A stretch of DNA of 64,000 nt from Mycolicibacter virginiensis (GCF_022374935.2 NZ_CP092430.2:3906001-3970000), one strand, 5' to 3'; counted from the first letter of the stretch, positions 18,640 to 28,328 are shown. Translations and numbers: made by a program. The notes: generated from the letters alone by a model not told the origin.

Positions 18640-20292
18640 TCAGCCGCGGATCGTCGCCCAGAAGTCGCACTGGTGCTCAGCGGCGTAGTCGGTGATCATC
18701 CGACTGCCGTCGGTGCGCAGTGACATCCACCGCCGGTCGGGCCCGGCTCCGATCGCGGGCCAGTCGGGCTGGTCGACGGCGATCGGCGCACCGGTGACGA
18801 CGAACCCTGTCCAGTACTCGATCATCTGGTCGGACAGCCGGCGCTGGGCGGAGTCCAGAGGCGGGGCGCCGCCGATGTCGAAGAGATAGCGCATCTCCAG
18901 CGAGTGGGTGGCGCCGATCGGGAACGGCACCTGGTCGTACAACTCCGGGGCCGGGGCGTGCGGGTCGTCGAATTCGTAGCCGTAGACGGGCGCGCCGCCG
19001 GCCAGGCCGCGCGCCATCCGGTCGGCCAGGCAGGCGAAGATGTCGTCAGTGGCAGCGGCCGCGTAGGCCAGCGAGACGCTGCCGTCGAACCGGCCCGGCG
19101 GATAGTGCTCGGCTACCGCGGCGGCGGAGTCGCGACCGAAGGTGTCGGCCAGCTCGTCCGGGTATTCGGCGGCGGTGATCTCCTGTCCGACGCGCAGATA
19201 CCGCAGCGCGACGAACATGGTGAACTCATCACGGTTGACCCCCAGCAACACCGGCTTGCCCGCGGGGCCGCCCTCTGCCGGAGATTCCCGGAACGCCCGC
19301 ACCGGATCCTTGGGCAGCAGCGCGCCGCCGACCACCGGCCCGCTGAGGTAATCGGTGCCGAACCGGGAGTACCACAGCGGCTTGGCCAACCGGTCGGGCG
19401 GCAGCGCCCGCAGACACGACGCAGTCAGCTCGTCAGGGTCGTGCGGCGCCGTGGCCCGTTCGCCGCACCCCAGGGACTCGGCGTATTCGCGGCTGATCCG
19501 CTGCGCCTCGGGCACCTCGACCTGGGCCTGGCACGGCCCACTCTGAATGATGGCGGCCCGAAACAGGCCCGCCGAGTCCGGGGCGGCCAGATGGTCACAG
19601 ACCGACATGCCACCGGCGGATTCGCCGGCGATCGTCACTTTGTCTGGGTCGCCGCCGAATTCGTCGATGTTGTCGCGAACCCAACGCAGGGCCGCCTGCT
19701 GGTCGGCCAGCCCATAGTTGCCGGGGTCCCCCAGCGCCGGGTCGGCCAGGAAGCCGAGCGCCCCCAGCCGATAGTTCATCGTGACGACGACGATGCGTCC
19801 CCGGACGGCAAGCCGTTGCGCGTGGTAGATGTCGCCGGCCCCCCGCATGAAACTGCCGCCGTGGATCCACACCATGACCGGTAGCGGTTCGGCGGACGAG
19901 CCGGTGGGCGTCCAGACGTTGAGCGTCAGGCAGTCTTCGCTGATCGGATCGACGTCGGCAGCGTCGGGCTGGATGCACCAGGGCCCGCGTCTGACCGCGT
20001 CACGCACACCCGGCCACGCCGGCATCGGCGCCGGTCGTTGCCACCGCAACGGCCCGACCGGCGGCGCGGCGTACGGGATCCCTTGAAACAGCCGGTGATC
20101 CGGACCGACGGTTCCCCTCACCAGGCCGGAGCCGGTCCGCACCACGTCGGCGTTGAGCGCGACAGCCCGCGGCCCCACGCTCCGGTGCGACGCCGCCCCG
20201 TCCGAGCGCGCGCAGCCGCCGGCCAACACCGCAGTCAGCGCCAGGACGACGGCGCCGACCCGGCGACCCCACCGGCACGATCCGATCGACAT
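18640..20292 (-). CDS. Carboxylesterase/lipase lipoprotein (type B)
   Basis: A 550-residue alpha/beta-hydrolase of the type-B carboxylesterase family. The signal sequence ends in lipobox LAGGC near residue 26, so it is probably anchored in the envelope. The oxyanion-hole motif PVMVWIHGGSFMRG, the nucleophile elbow IAGESAGGMS, an acidic residue in GVNRDEFTMF and the histidine in GATHSLEMRYLF complete the catalytic set. It should hydrolyse carboxylic esters or lipids. The ATG at 20292 gives the signal peptide; 15 upstream open codons were excluded. It is divergent from the P450 gene, with 114 nt between starts. Confidence 0.92.
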   Translation of the reverse strand: MSIGSCRWGRRVGAVVLALTAVLAGGCARSDGAASHRSVGPRAVALNADVVRTGSGLVRGTVGPDHRLFQGIPYAAPPVGPLRWQRPAPMPAWPGVRDAVRRGPWCIQPDAADVDPISEDCLTLNVWTPTGSSAEPLPVMVWIHGGSFMRGAGDIYHAQRLAVRGRIVVVTMNYRLGALGFLADPALGDPGNYGLADQQAALRWVRDNIDEFGGDPDKVTIAGESAGGMSVCDHLAAPDSAGLFRAAIIQSGPCQAQVEVPEAQRISREYAESLGCGERATAPHDPDELTASCLRALPPDRLAKPLWYSRFGTDYLSGPVVGGALLPKDPVRAFRESPAEGGPAGKPVLLGVNRDEFTMFVALRYLRVGQEITAAEYPDELADTFGRDSAAAVAEHYPPGRFDGSVSLAYAAAATDDIFACLADRMARGLAGGAPVYGYEFDDPHAPAPELYDQVPFPIGATHSLEMRYLFDIGGAPPLDSAQRRLSDQMIEYWTGFVVTGAPIAVDQPDWPAIGAGPDRRWMSLRTDGSRMITDYAAEHQCDFWATIRG

Positions 20293-20371
20293 GACCGAAG
20301 AGCCTAATCGGGGTGGATCAGCCCAAAGCGCCGCCACGACGGCCGGTGATCCGCAACACTGGGCTCAAACC

Positions 20372-20383
20372 TGACACGTGTCA
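20372..20383 (+). promoter_or_regulatory. Perfect 12-bp palindrome upstream of the P450 gene
   Basis: TGACACGTGTCA is a perfect palindrome placed 23 nt before the P450 ATG and within the divergent region shared with the carboxylesterase. It is a good operator candidate for a dimeric regulator. GGCGAGGAG follows as the P450 ribosome site. Confidence 0.45.
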
Positions 20384-20406
20384 AAAATATCGGCGAGGAG
20401 CAGGGT

Positions 20407-21660
20407 ATGAGCACACCGATCATCGACCAGGCCGCCCGGGTATTCGTCGACCCCAGCGCCTATGCCGATGAACCTCGTCTGCACGCAGCCCTGACCCACC
20501 TGCGCGCACACGCACCGGTGTCCCTGGTCGATCATCGGCCCTACCGCCCGTTCTGGGCCATCACCCGCCACGCCGACATCATGGAGATCGAACGCGACAA
20601 CCAGCTGTGGATCAACGCACCGCGTCCGGTGCTGGCGCCCGCCGACGCCGACGACCTGCAGCGCTCCCTGCTGGAGTCCGGAATGGGTCTGCGGACCCTG
20701 ATCCACATGGACGATCCGCAACACCACAAGATGCGCGCAATCGTCTCAGATTGGTTCCGCCCCAAGGCGATGCGAATGCTCAAGACGCGCATTGACGAGC
20801 TCGCCCTGCAGTACGTCGAGAAGATGGTGCAGCTCGGCCCGGAGTGCGACTTCGTCCAGGAGGTCGCGGTCAACTACCCGCTGTTCGTGATCATGTCGCT
20901 GCTGGGCCTGCCGGAGACGGACTTCGGCCGCATGCTGCGGTTGACCCAGGAACTGTTCGGCGGCGACGACGAGGAGTATCGCCGCGGGTTGACTCCCGAG
21001 GAGCAGCTGCCGGTGCTGCTCGACTTCTTCTCTTATTTCGGGGCGTTGACCGCGGCACGGCGAGCACAACCCACCGAGGACCTGGCCTCCACGATCGCCA
21101 ACGCGACCATCGACGGCGCACCGCTGTCGGACGTGGACACCGCCTCCTACTACGTCATCATCGCCACCGCCGGCCACGACACCACCAGCGCGGCGATCAG
21201 TGGCGGCCTGCGCGCACTCGTCGAGCACCCTGATCAGCGCGAGCGGCTCCGCTCCGACCTGCGCCTGATGCCCACTGCGGTCGAGGAGATCATCCGCTGG
21301 GTGACGCCGGTCAAGGAATTCATGCGTACCGCCACCGCGGACACCGAGGTCCGCGGCGTGCCGATCGCCGAGGGCGAATCGGTCTACCTGTCCTACGTTT
21401 CGGCCAACCGCGACGAGGACGTGTTCGATGACCCGTTCGCGTTCGACGTCGGCCGCGACCCGAACAAGCATCTGGCGTTCGGTCACGGCGTGCATTTCTG
21501 CGTGGGTTCGGCCTTGGCACGCATGGAGATCAACAGCTTCTTCAGCGCGTTGTTGCCGCGGCTGGAAGCCATCGAACTGGCCGGCGAGCCGCAGTCGGTG
21601 TCGACGACGTTCGTCGGCGGCCTCAAGCACCTGCCGATCCGCTACCGGCTCCGGCCCTGA
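20407..21660 (+). CDS. Cytochrome P450
   Basis: A 417-residue soluble bacterial P450. The I-helix oxygen motif is IIATAGHDTTSAA, the ExxR pair EEIIRW, and the heme-cysteine loop FGHGVHFCVGSALARME. It should hydroxylate a hydrophobic substrate with electrons from a ferredoxin and reductase encoded elsewhere; no ferredoxin gene is adjacent. Start ATG with GGCGAGGAG. The 3' end overlaps the convergent mftG gene by 19 nt. The CYP subfamily cannot be assigned here. Confidence 0.95.
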   Translation: MSTPIIDQAARVFVDPSAYADEPRLHAALTHLRAHAPVSLVDHRPYRPFWAITRHADIMEIERDNQLWINAPRPVLAPADADDLQRSLLESGMGLRTLIHMDDPQHHKMRAIVSDWFRPKAMRMLKTRIDELALQYVEKMVQLGPECDFVQEVAVNYPLFVIMSLLGLPETDFGRMLRLTQELFGGDDEEYRRGLTPEEQLPVLLDFFSYFGALTAARRAQPTEDLASTIANATIDGAPLSDVDTASYYVIIATAGHDTTSAAISGGLRALVEHPDQRERLRSDLRLMPTAVEEIIRWVTPVKEFMRTATADTEVRGVPIAEGESVYLSYVSANRDEDVFDDPFAFDVGRDPNKHLAFGHGVHFCVGSALARMEINSFFSALLPRLEAIELAGEPQSVSTTFVGGLKHLPIRYRLRP

Positions 21661-23090
21661 CCTGACAGCAGTGTCGCGGCACGGTGCGCGAGCATCGCGA
21701 TCGTCGCGTGCGGCCCGCGACTGGTGATCCGGGGCAGCGCCGAGCCGTCGATCACCCACAGCCCGTCGATGCCACGCACCCGACACTGCGCGTCGAGCAC
21801 CGCCGCCTGGTCGCCGTCGGCGCCGATCGGCGCGCTACCGCACAGGTGCTGTGATGTCGACCAGCGCGGTTCGCCACCAACGCCTCGCAACGCCAGTATC
21901 TGCTTGACCAGGTCCACGCCGCGGCGCAACGCCACCAGATCTTCGGGTTCGGTGTCATAGCGGTGTTCGATGCGGGGCGCTACCTGCGGATCCGCCGAGA
22001 TCAGGCTTATCCGGCCGCGAGTTCGCGGAGTCATCAGCGCCACCCCGATCTGCGGCTGATCGGGCGTGTCGGTCTCCCCGACCATCGTGGCGAAACCGGC
22101 TGTGTAGGGCCGGATCTCCAAGTTCTCATGGTGCAGCACGGTCTCCAGTACGGGGCGACCCGGCGTGCCTGGCCATTCCGCTGCCACCAGCCATTCCGGG
22201 TGATCGGCACAGTGCGTGCCGACGGGAAGCGCTGCCCTTACCGCGACTCCCGCATCGCGCAACATCTTCTCCTCACCGACACCGGACAGCATCAACAGAT
22301 GCGCTGAGCCGATCGCCCCGGCGCACAACACGATTCGATCCGCCGTCAGCGTCATGGGGCCCTGCTCACCGACCGCTTCGACTGCGATAGCTCGATCGGC
22401 TTCGATGGCAACACGTACCGCTCGGGTCTGCGTGAGTACCGCGAGGTTAGGCCGCGACAGCGCGGGCCGCAGGTATGCGGCACCCGGTCCGGTACGCACG
22501 CCGTCCTCAGTGACGTTGAGTGGCACCGCTCCGGCGCCGGATTGTGTCGTCAGCGTCGCGTCATTGAGGTCATCGATCCAACCAAACCCGGCTCGCTGTA
22601 CGGCATCATTGAATCGCTTTGTGTTGTCGCACATTTCACGGGTGCGACGAACCGGTATCGGGCCCGCATCGCCGTGTTGGGGGCCCTGGAAGTCAAGGTC
22701 GGTCTCGACGGCCCGAAAGGACTCCAGCAGTTGCGGCCACGACCAGCCCGCGGGGTAGCCGGCAAAGTCTGCCGGGAGCCCCCGGCAGAAGTACCCTCCG
22801 TTGACCGCGCCGGAGCCTCCGACGGTCGCGCCGCGCACGATCGTCAGCGCATTGTCGGCTCTGCTGATCAGCTCGGCGCGGTACCGACGCACCAGCCGGC
22901 TGGCCGGCCCGATCGGCAACCTCAGCGCGTCGGCGGTCTGCGCGGCCAGGACCGGATCCTCCAGACCTGGGCCCGATTCGACCACCGTGACGGTGTAGGA
23001 GGGATCCGACGAGAGCATGGTCGCGACAATCGATCCCGCGCTTCCAGCCCCCACCACCAGCGCATCGCTGTGTACCACCGGAACGGTCAA
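21642..23090 (-). CDS. mftG: Mycofactocin system GMC oxidoreductase MftG
   Basis: A 482-residue GMC-family flavoprotein. Residues 8-30 are the FAD-binding Rossmann motif (VVGAGSAGSIVATMLSSD); GATVGGSGAVNGGYF and VLCAGAIGSAHLLMLSGVG are the GMC signatures; the C-terminus has DGSALPRITSRGPHATIAMLA. MftG proteins link reduced mycofactocin to the respiratory chain in mycobacteria (family knowledge). The start appears to be TTG at 23090, 6 nt after the mftF stop, with a weak ribosome site. Last gene of the mft set, as in Rv0697. Confidence 0.92.
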   Translation of the reverse strand: MTVPVVHSDALVVGAGSAGSIVATMLSSDPSYTVTVVESGPGLEDPVLAAQTADALRLPIGPASRLVRRYRAELISRADNALTIVRGATVGGSGAVNGGYFCRGLPADFAGYPAGWSWPQLLESFRAVETDLDFQGPQHGDAGPIPVRRTREMCDNTKRFNDAVQRAGFGWIDDLNDATLTTQSGAGAVPLNVTEDGVRTGPGAAYLRPALSRPNLAVLTQTRAVRVAIEADRAIAVEAVGEQGPMTLTADRIVLCAGAIGSAHLLMLSGVGEEKMLRDAGVAVRAALPVGTHCADHPEWLVAAEWPGTPGRPVLETVLHHENLEIRPYTAGFATMVGETDTPDQPQIGVALMTPRTRGRISLISADPQVAPRIEHRYDTEPEDLVALRRGVDLVKQILALRGVGGEPRWSTSQHLCGSAPIGADGDQAAVLDAQCRVRGIDGLWVIDGSALPRITSRGPHATIAMLAHRAATLLSGQGRSR

Positions 23091-23096
23091 GGCGGC

Positions 23097-24509
23097 CTAG
23101 CTGCGGATCTGCGGCTTGAGTGCGGCAATATTGCGTTCGCGCACCACCCCGGTCCACAGGCCGGCGCCGTATGCCAGATCGTCGACTCGCTTGAGCAGCA
23201 GATAGGCCGGCAGCCCCAGGGGCCGGGAATCGTCCTCACTGCGCGCGTGCCGCAGCCAGTCCACCACCCCGTCGGCGACCGCCGCCAGCAGAAGCGCCCG
23301 GCGGCATCGCTGTGACACGCAGGCGGCCAGCAGGGCGACCGGCCAGTAGTGCCGGCACAGGGCCGAGGCGAGCTGCAGCCCGGCGCTCGCCAGGCCGCGC
23401 AACGTCACCATCAGCACATCTGCCGGCGCGGTGTCCGGGCCGCGCATAGATCGGGCAACCCGGTGTCCGGTCATCGCGGCGATCGCCAACGAGACCAGAT
23501 AGCCCACCGCCGAGCCGAGCGCCATCAGCGCCCAGCCCGCCAGCGCCCAACCCGAGATCACCATGGGTGCGGCCTTGTCGGGATGACGGGCGGACAGCGG
23601 CGCCGCCGAGCCCCCGTAAAAAGCCTTGCGCGCCACCCAATCCCGCAGCTCTATCCGATGATCGTGGGCGACCTGCGCAATCGGCTCATAGCGCAGCCTG
23701 CTGCCGGCGTCCACTAACCGCCAGCACAGGTCGACGTCTTCGCCGGAATGCAACGCCTCGTCGAAGCCGCCCAGCTCCCGTAGCGTGCTGGAGCGGCAGA
23801 TGATCGCCGCACTGGGGACGTAGGCGACCTTGCCGTAAGGCACCACCGGCGCCTCGCAGCCACCCAGGTCCAGCGACGAGCGGATGGCCTCGTACCGCGC
23901 GACCAGGTGACCGCTGTCGGCCATACCGACAATGCGGGGGGCGACCAGGGCCACGGCCGGGTCGCAGAAGTGCCCCAGCAGTGCCTCCAGCCAGCCCCGG
24001 CGCGGCAGCACGTCGGAATCCAGGAACGCCACGAAATCTGTCGTGCAGGCCATCAACCCGGTGTTGCGCGCGGCCGCCGGCCCCCGGTTCTCCTCGTGGC
24101 GCAGCACCTGCACCTCGCAGCAGTGGGCAGCGGTCAGATCCTCTTGGCGGATCGGGACCTGCGATCCGTCGTCCACCACCACGACACGTAGGCCGCGAAG
24201 TGCCGCTACCAGCCGTTGCAGCCCGACGATGTTGTCTCGCACCGGGATAACCACCGTCACGTCGCGATACGATGGCCCACCTGCGGGCCGGGGGTGGGCA
24301 ACGGTGGCGTCGAGCAGGGTACGGGCCAGTTGTGCGCTGACGGCGTCGCGTACCTCCAACCGGCCGTCGGACAACATGCCCTGGGCGGCCGGCGCCAACC
24401 GCAGCAGCCGGGTCGGCGAACCGCCCAGAAGCGTGGATCCCCGCCCCAGCACCCGCACCTTCCGGTCGACCTGCACGGCGAAACCGTCCGGCAGCCTAGC
24501 CGCGGTCAT
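23097..24509 (-). CDS. mftF: Mycofactocin glycosyltransferase MftF
   Basis: A 470-residue family-2 glycosyltransferase. The GT-A domain has [33 protein letters not shown] and the metal-binding [16 protein letters not shown]; the ED motif is [13 protein letters not shown]-terminal hydrophobic segments near residues 320-350 and 385-430 suggest membrane attachment. MftF adds beta-1,4-linked glucose units to mycofactocin. Its ATG overlaps the mftE stop (ATGA), so translation is coupled. Confidence 0.94.
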   Translation of the reverse strand: MTAARLPDGFAVQVDRKVRVLGRGSTLLGGSPTRLLRLAPAAQGMLSDGRLEVRDAVSAQLARTLLDATVAHPRPAGGPSYRDVTVVIPVRDNIVGLQRLVAALRGLRVVVVDDGSQVPIRQEDLTAAHCCEVQVLRHEENRGPAAARNTGLMACTTDFVAFLDSDVLPRRGWLEALLGHFCDPAVALVAPRIVGMADSGHLVARYEAIRSSLDLGGCEAPVVPYGKVAYVPSAAIICRSSTLRELGGFDEALHSGEDVDLCWRLVDAGSRLRYEPIAQVAHDHRIELRDWVARKAFYGGSAAPLSARHPDKAAPMVISGWALAGWALMALGSAVGYLVSLAIAAMTGHRVARSMRGPDTAPADVLMVTLRGLASAGLQLASALCRHYWPVALLAACVSQRCRRALLLAAVADGVVDWLRHARSEDDSRPLGLPAYLLLKRVDDLAYGAGLWTGVVRERNIAALKPQIRS

Positions 24510-25252
24510 CGCAGCATCCCGTCGGGCCCGGGCGCCCAGGCGCCGAGGGCCGCCAGGCCGGCCTCGGTCATCTCGCCGAAGAGTCGTTGCCCCTCGACTG
24601 CCGTGGCGGTGGTCGGGTCCCCCAGCACGCCGACGGCACTCACCGCGGCAACACCGCCCTCGCGCATCGCGGGCAGCAGTTGCACCAATGGCGCGCTGTT
24701 GCCCGGAAGCGCCCGGTCAAACCTGACACTGTCGGGCGAAAGATGCAGCAGCAGAGACGTTTCAGTGTGGCCGGCATGGGCATCGGCCCCCGGAGCGGCA
24801 CACGGGAGCCACGCCACGTCGCGGCCTTCGAACCGAAGCCGGCCTACCGCCTCGATCAAGGCGGGCACATTGCCGCCGTGGCCGTTGACGAAAACCACCC
24901 GCCGCGCCCAGCAGCAGGCCGAGCGGCCGTACTCCAGCAAAAGCTGGATCAGCGCCTCGGTGCCGATCGAGATGGTGCCGGCAAAGCTCTGATGCTCGCC
25001 GCTGGCCCCGTAGGCAATGGCCGGCGCGACCGCCCAGCCCTGCCCCGGCCCGGCCCCGGGCGACCGCTCGGCCAGCTCCTGGGCGAGCGCCTGCGCGACC
25101 CGGGTATCGGTGTCCAGCGGTAGGTGCGGGCCGTGCTGCTCGGTCGACCCCACCGGGACCAGAAGCATCATCCCTTGCCCCGACAGCTGACCCTGTAGCC
25201 GGTTCTGCAGCTCGCTCCAGGTCGAACCACCGAGCTCGCCGCCAACCGCCAT
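24506..25252 (-). CDS. mftE: Mycofactocin precursor peptidase MftE (creatininase family)
   Basis: A 248-residue metal-dependent amidohydrolase. Metal ligands lie in [35 protein letters not shown] and the [14 protein letters not shown] region. MftE cuts the modified MftA to release the C-terminal Val-Tyr-derived lactam. No clear ribosome site lies upstream of the ATG; a TACCAT hexamer 10-15 nt before it could serve as a -10 for a leaderless mRNA. It is separated from mftD by 196 nt, unlike the tight spacing elsewhere in the cluster. Confidence 0.93.
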   Translation of the reverse strand: MAVGGELGGSTWSELQNRLQGQLSGQGMMLLVPVGSTEQHGPHLPLDTDTRVAQALAQELAERSPGAGPGQGWAVAPAIAYGASGEHQSFAGTISIGTEALIQLLLEYGRSACCWARRVVFVNGHGGNVPALIEAVGRLRFEGRDVAWLPCAAPGADAHAGHTETSLLLHLSPDSVRFDRALPGNSAPLVQLLPAMREGGVAAVSAVGVLGDPTTATAVEGQRLFGEMTEAGLAALGAWAPGPDGMLR

Positions 25253-25277
25253 CGGACGATGGTAAGCGAATTCACCT

Positions 25278-25306
25278 GTCGTACACCAGTTGTTGACGAG
25301 TACGAC
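25278..25306 (-). promoter_or_regulatory. Inverted repeat upstream of mftE
   Basis: GTCGTAC (25278-25284) and GTACGAC (25300-25306) are perfect 7-bp inverted arms with a 15-nt spacer, 26-54 nt before the mftE ATG. It could be an operator or hairpin at a second internal mft promoter. Confidence 0.35.
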
Positions 25307-25410
25307 CGCCGTAAATTTTTCGCGCCAGGGGCTCGAAATGCTCCCGGCTGATCACGTCCGTCCCGTCCGCCACGGGCGTATCAGGATTGGCCCTGATTTA
25401 GCAGGTGGGC

Positions 25411-25440
25411 GCTCCAGTCCGACGAACGGCGGACCGGAGC
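25411..25440 (-). terminator. Hairpin just after mftD
   Basis: On the minus strand GCTCCGGTCCG and CGGACTGGAGC form an 11-bp stem (one G-U pair) with an 8-nt loop, beginning 8 nt after the mftD stop. No U-run follows, but mycobacterial terminators often lack one. It may separate mftABCD from mftEFG transcripts. Confidence 0.5.
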
Positions 25441-25448
25441 CATCACGA

Positions 25449-26639
25449 CTAGACCTCAGCGTTGGGCACGCCCAGCGCCCGGGTGAATCCGGCCGGAATC
25501 AGGATGTCGTCCGTCGACAGATCGTGCACCGAGGCCCGGCCGAGGCCCATCAGGGCCGAGTCGATGCCGCCCCGGAGGATGTCCAACACGTTCTCCACCC
25601 CGGGCTGTCCGGCGGCGCCCAGCCCCCACAGGTAGGCGCGTCCGATCATCACGGCACGGGCTCCCAGCGCCACCGCCTTGACGACGTCGCTGCCCCGTCG
25701 GATGCCACCGTCCAGCAACACCTCGATCTGGTCGCCCACGGCCTCGGCGATGGCCGGCAGAGCCCGGATCGCCGCCGGGGTGCCGTCCAGGTTGTTGCCG
25801 CCGTGATTGGAGACTGAGATCGCCGAAACACCGGCATCCACAGCACGTTTCGCATCGTCCACCCGCATCACGCCCTTGAGCATGAACGGCCCGCCCCACA
25901 GCTCACGCAGCCAGGCGATATCTTCCCAGGTGGGCGGTGGGGTACCCATCCACTCCCCATAAGCCTGGAAGAACGGCGGCCCCGCCTCGCCGCGGCCCGC
26001 CTGGTTGGGCACCCGCAGGCTCGGCGGACGCATGGTCTTGGCCCACCGCAGGAACCATCCCGGCCTGGTGAGAGCCTCCGGCATCATCTTGACCATGGTC
26101 TTGAGATCCATCTTCTCCGGGATGGTGGGGCTGCCCCAGTCCCGCCCGTGCGAGAAGCTCCAGTCGGTGGTGGCGATCATCCCGACGGCCCCGGCCGCCC
26201 GGGCGCGCTCCACCCGCTGAGCAATCGCGTCGCGACCGCCCAGCCAATAGATCTGAAAGAAGGTCTTGGGGTTGGCCGCGATGACCTCTTCCATCGGCTT
26301 GCTGGCAAATGACGAGAGACCCATCGCGGTGCCGCGCGCCGCCGCCGCGCGCGCGACGGCTACCTCGCCATCCGGGTCGACCGCCTGCACTCCAGTCGGC
26401 GAGATCATCACCGGCATCGAGATCTCTTGCCCCATAACCGTTGTCGACAGTTCGCGACTGGCAGGCGCACCCACCACATGCGGGGCGAATCCCAGTTCGC
26501 TGAACGCCGCCACGTTGTCGCTGACCGTCAGGCCCTTTTCACTGGCCGAGATCAGCGAGGAGTAGGCAGACTTCGGGAGCCGCTTTTTGGCTCGTTCCTG
26601 GGCAATAGCAACAGTTTCGAACCAGACATCACGAGCCAT
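25449..26639 (-). CDS. mftD: Mycofactocin biosynthesis FMN oxidase MftD
   Basis: A 396-residue member of the FMN-dependent alpha-hydroxyacid dehydrogenase family. It shows PVMISPTGVQAVDPDGEVAVARAA, the VSNHGGNNLDGTPAAI motif with the catalytic His, and the phosphate-binding LLDGGIRRGSDVVKAVALGARAVMIGRAYL. MftD oxidatively deaminates AHDP to pre-mycofactocin (PMFT). It starts 2 nt after the mftC stop and is followed by a hairpin. Confidence 0.95.
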   Translation of the reverse strand: MARDVWFETVAIAQERAKKRLPKSAYSSLISASEKGLTVSDNVAAFSELGFAPHVVGAPASRELSTTVMGQEISMPVMISPTGVQAVDPDGEVAVARAAAARGTAMGLSSFASKPMEEVIAANPKTFFQIYWLGGRDAIAQRVERARAAGAVGMIATTDWSFSHGRDWGSPTIPEKMDLKTMVKMMPEALTRPGWFLRWAKTMRPPSLRVPNQAGRGEAGPPFFQAYGEWMGTPPPTWEDIAWLRELWGGPFMLKGVMRVDDAKRAVDAGVSAISVSNHGGNNLDGTPAAIRALPAIAEAVGDQIEVLLDGGIRRGSDVVKAVALGARAVMIGRAYLWGLGAAGQPGVENVLDILRGGIDSALMGLGRASVHDLSTDDILIPAGFTRALGVPNAEV

Positions 26640-26641
26640 TA

Positions 26642-27823
26642 TCAGATGGGACTTTCATTGCAGAGGCGGGCCGGCGGACGCATGGACAGCGTCAACGGCA
26701 CCACAGTGGTGATCGGCTTGCCGCGGGAATGGTCCGCGGCCGGGCGGGGCTTGGTGCGATCGGCAGCCAGCGCGGGTGCGCCGTAGCCCTGGACGCATTC
26801 CGGATCCGGTCCATCCAGCGGCAGTCCGGTGAAGAACTTTGCGGCCATGCAGCCGCCCCGGCAGCTGTCGTAGTGGTCGCAGCTTCCGCAGGCGCCGGCG
26901 GACTGCGGCTCCCGCAGTTCACGAAACAGCGGAGCGTGCTTCCAGACGTTGTCGAAACCTCCGTCGGACAGCACGTTTCCGGCCAAGAAGCGGTCGTGGA
27001 TGGCGAAGGGACAGGCGTAGACATCACCGACGGGGTCGATGAGGCACACCACGCGCCCGGCGCCACACATGTTCAGCCCGGCCAGCGCGCCGGGCGCGCC
27101 AAGTCCGGACAGGTGGAAGAAGGAGTCACCGGTGAGCACCCGCTCCCCGTTGGCCACCAGCCAGTCGTAGAGCTGGACCTGCTGGTCGGCGGTCGGGTGC
27201 AGGTCGTCCCACACATCGGCGCCTCGCCCCGACGGCCGCAGTCGGGTGATCCGCAGCGTCGCACCATAGCGGCTGGCCAACTCGGCAAAGTCGTCAAGCT
27301 GGTCGATGTTGTGGCGGGTCGCGACGACCGAGATCTTGGCGTCGGAGAATCCGGCCGCGGCCAGGTTCTCCAGCGCCCGGATCGCCATATCGAACGAGCC
27401 GGGGCCACGGATCGGGTCGTTGACCTCTGCGGTGGCACCGTCCAGGGAGATCTGGACGTCGACGTAGTCGCTGGCCGCCAGCTTGGCCGCCACCTCGGGG
27501 GTGATCCGCAGGCCGTTGGTGGAGAACTTCACGCCGACGTGGTGCTCGGTGGCATAGTCCACCAGCTCCCAAAAGTCCGAGCGCACTGTGGGTTCCCCGC
27601 CACCGATGTTGACGTAGAACACCTGCATGCGTTCCAGCTCGTCGATGATGTCTTTGCACTGCCGCGTGGACAGCTCGCGGGGATCGCGCTTGCCCGACGA
27701 GGACAGGCAGTGCACGCACGCCAGGTTGCAGGCGTAGGTCAGCTCCCACGTCAGGCAGATCGGAGCGTCAAGCCCGTGCTCGAATTGTTCGATAAGCCGG
27801 GGCACCGGTGCCACGGATGTCAT
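26642..27823 (-). CDS. mftC: Mycofactocin radical SAM maturase MftC
   Basis: A 393-residue radical SAM enzyme with a SPASM region. The 4Fe-4S motif is CNLACVHC near residues 32-39, followed by YVNIGGGEPTVRSDF and VQISLDGATAEVND. The C-terminal cysteines (CGSCDHYDSCRGGC and later ECVQGYG) bind auxiliary clusters. It decarboxylates and crosslinks the Val-Tyr end of MftA. Its ATG overlaps the mftB stop (ATGA). Confidence 0.97.
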   Translation of the reverse strand: MTSVAPVPRLIEQFEHGLDAPICLTWELTYACNLACVHCLSSSGKRDPRELSTRQCKDIIDELERMQVFYVNIGGGEPTVRSDFWELVDYATEHHVGVKFSTNGLRITPEVAAKLAASDYVDVQISLDGATAEVNDPIRGPGSFDMAIRALENLAAAGFSDAKISVVATRHNIDQLDDFAELASRYGATLRITRLRPSGRGADVWDDLHPTADQQVQLYDWLVANGERVLTGDSFFHLSGLGAPGALAGLNMCGAGRVVCLIDPVGDVYACPFAIHDRFLAGNVLSDGGFDNVWKHAPLFRELREPQSAGACGSCDHYDSCRGGCMAAKFFTGLPLDGPDPECVQGYGAPALAADRTKPRPAADHSRGKPITTVVPLTLSMRPPARLCNESPI

Positions 27824-28125
27824 TGGCCCTCCCTGGGCATCAGCATCTTCGAGTCCGCCAGCACGCCCAGCGCATGCAGGTACGGACCCTGATCGGCATC
27901 GTCGACTCCGGCTGCGCGGCAGGCGGATCGGACATCGTCGTGGTCCGGAAGAGACCGCACCACCTCGACGATGGTGCGGTTCTTCAGGAACGACAACTTA
28001 CGGGTGCCGAAGTGGTACAGCAGCGCACCAAACGGCTCCGGGCGGAGCGCCACCTGCGGGTGCAGCTCCCAGCCGCGGTCGGGGTCGAACACTGTTGCCT
28101 CCGAGGCCACGGCGACCTCCGGCAT
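27820..28125 (-). CDS. mftB: Mycofactocin peptide chaperone MftB
   Basis: A protein of about 101 residues of the PqqD-like RiPP recognition family (WELHPQVALRPEPFGALLYHFGTRKLSFL), which holds the MftA leader and hands it to MftC. The ATG at 28125 comes 2 nt after the mftA stop; an alternative GTG at 28143 would overlap mftA and has AGAGGTG about 14 nt upstream. The stop overlaps mftC. Confidence 0.93.
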   Translation of the reverse strand: MPEVAVASEATVFDPDRGWELHPQVALRPEPFGALLYHFGTRKLSFLKNRTIVEVVRSLPDHDDVRSACRAAGVDDADQGPYLHALGVLADSKMLMPREGQ

Positions 28126-28127
28126 GG

Positions 28128-28223
28128 TCAGTAGACGCCGCACATGCCGTCGATGGACACCTCTTCGACCAGGCTTTCGGTGACGAGCTCGGCATTGGTG
28201 TCGTTCTGCTGGTTCTGGTCCAT
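28128..28223 (-). CDS. mftA: Mycofactocin precursor peptide MftA
   Basis: A 31-codon gene. The peptide has a polar, acidic leader and ends in IDGMCGVY, the conserved MftA core whose terminal Val-Tyr becomes the redox cofactor. GAGAAAGG lies 8-15 nt before the ATG. It is the first gene of the minus-strand mft operon, divergent from mftR, and is followed by mftB after 2 nt. Confidence 0.97.
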   Translation of the reverse strand: MDQNQQNDTNAELVTESLVEEVSIDGMCGVY

Positions 28224-28266
28224 GACGCGGGCCTTTCTCACGTTCGGGTTCGACAAAGGACTGTCG

Positions 28267-28292
28267 TGTCGGTCACAATCTCGGACAGAATA
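28267..28292 (-). promoter_or_regulatory. mftA promoter with candidate MftR operator
   Basis: On the minus strand TTCCTT, a 17-nt spacer and TATTCT (28287-28292) form a -35/-10 pair. An imperfect 21-bp palindrome follows, beginning TGTC and ending GACA (28267-28287), overlapping the expected start point. It lies between divergent mftA and mftR, the usual place for a TetR-type autorepressor. The symmetry is partial (6 of 10 pairs). Confidence 0.45.
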
Positions 28293-28328
28293 TGGCATCG
28301 AGTGCCGTAAAGGAAGTGGGGCTGTGAG

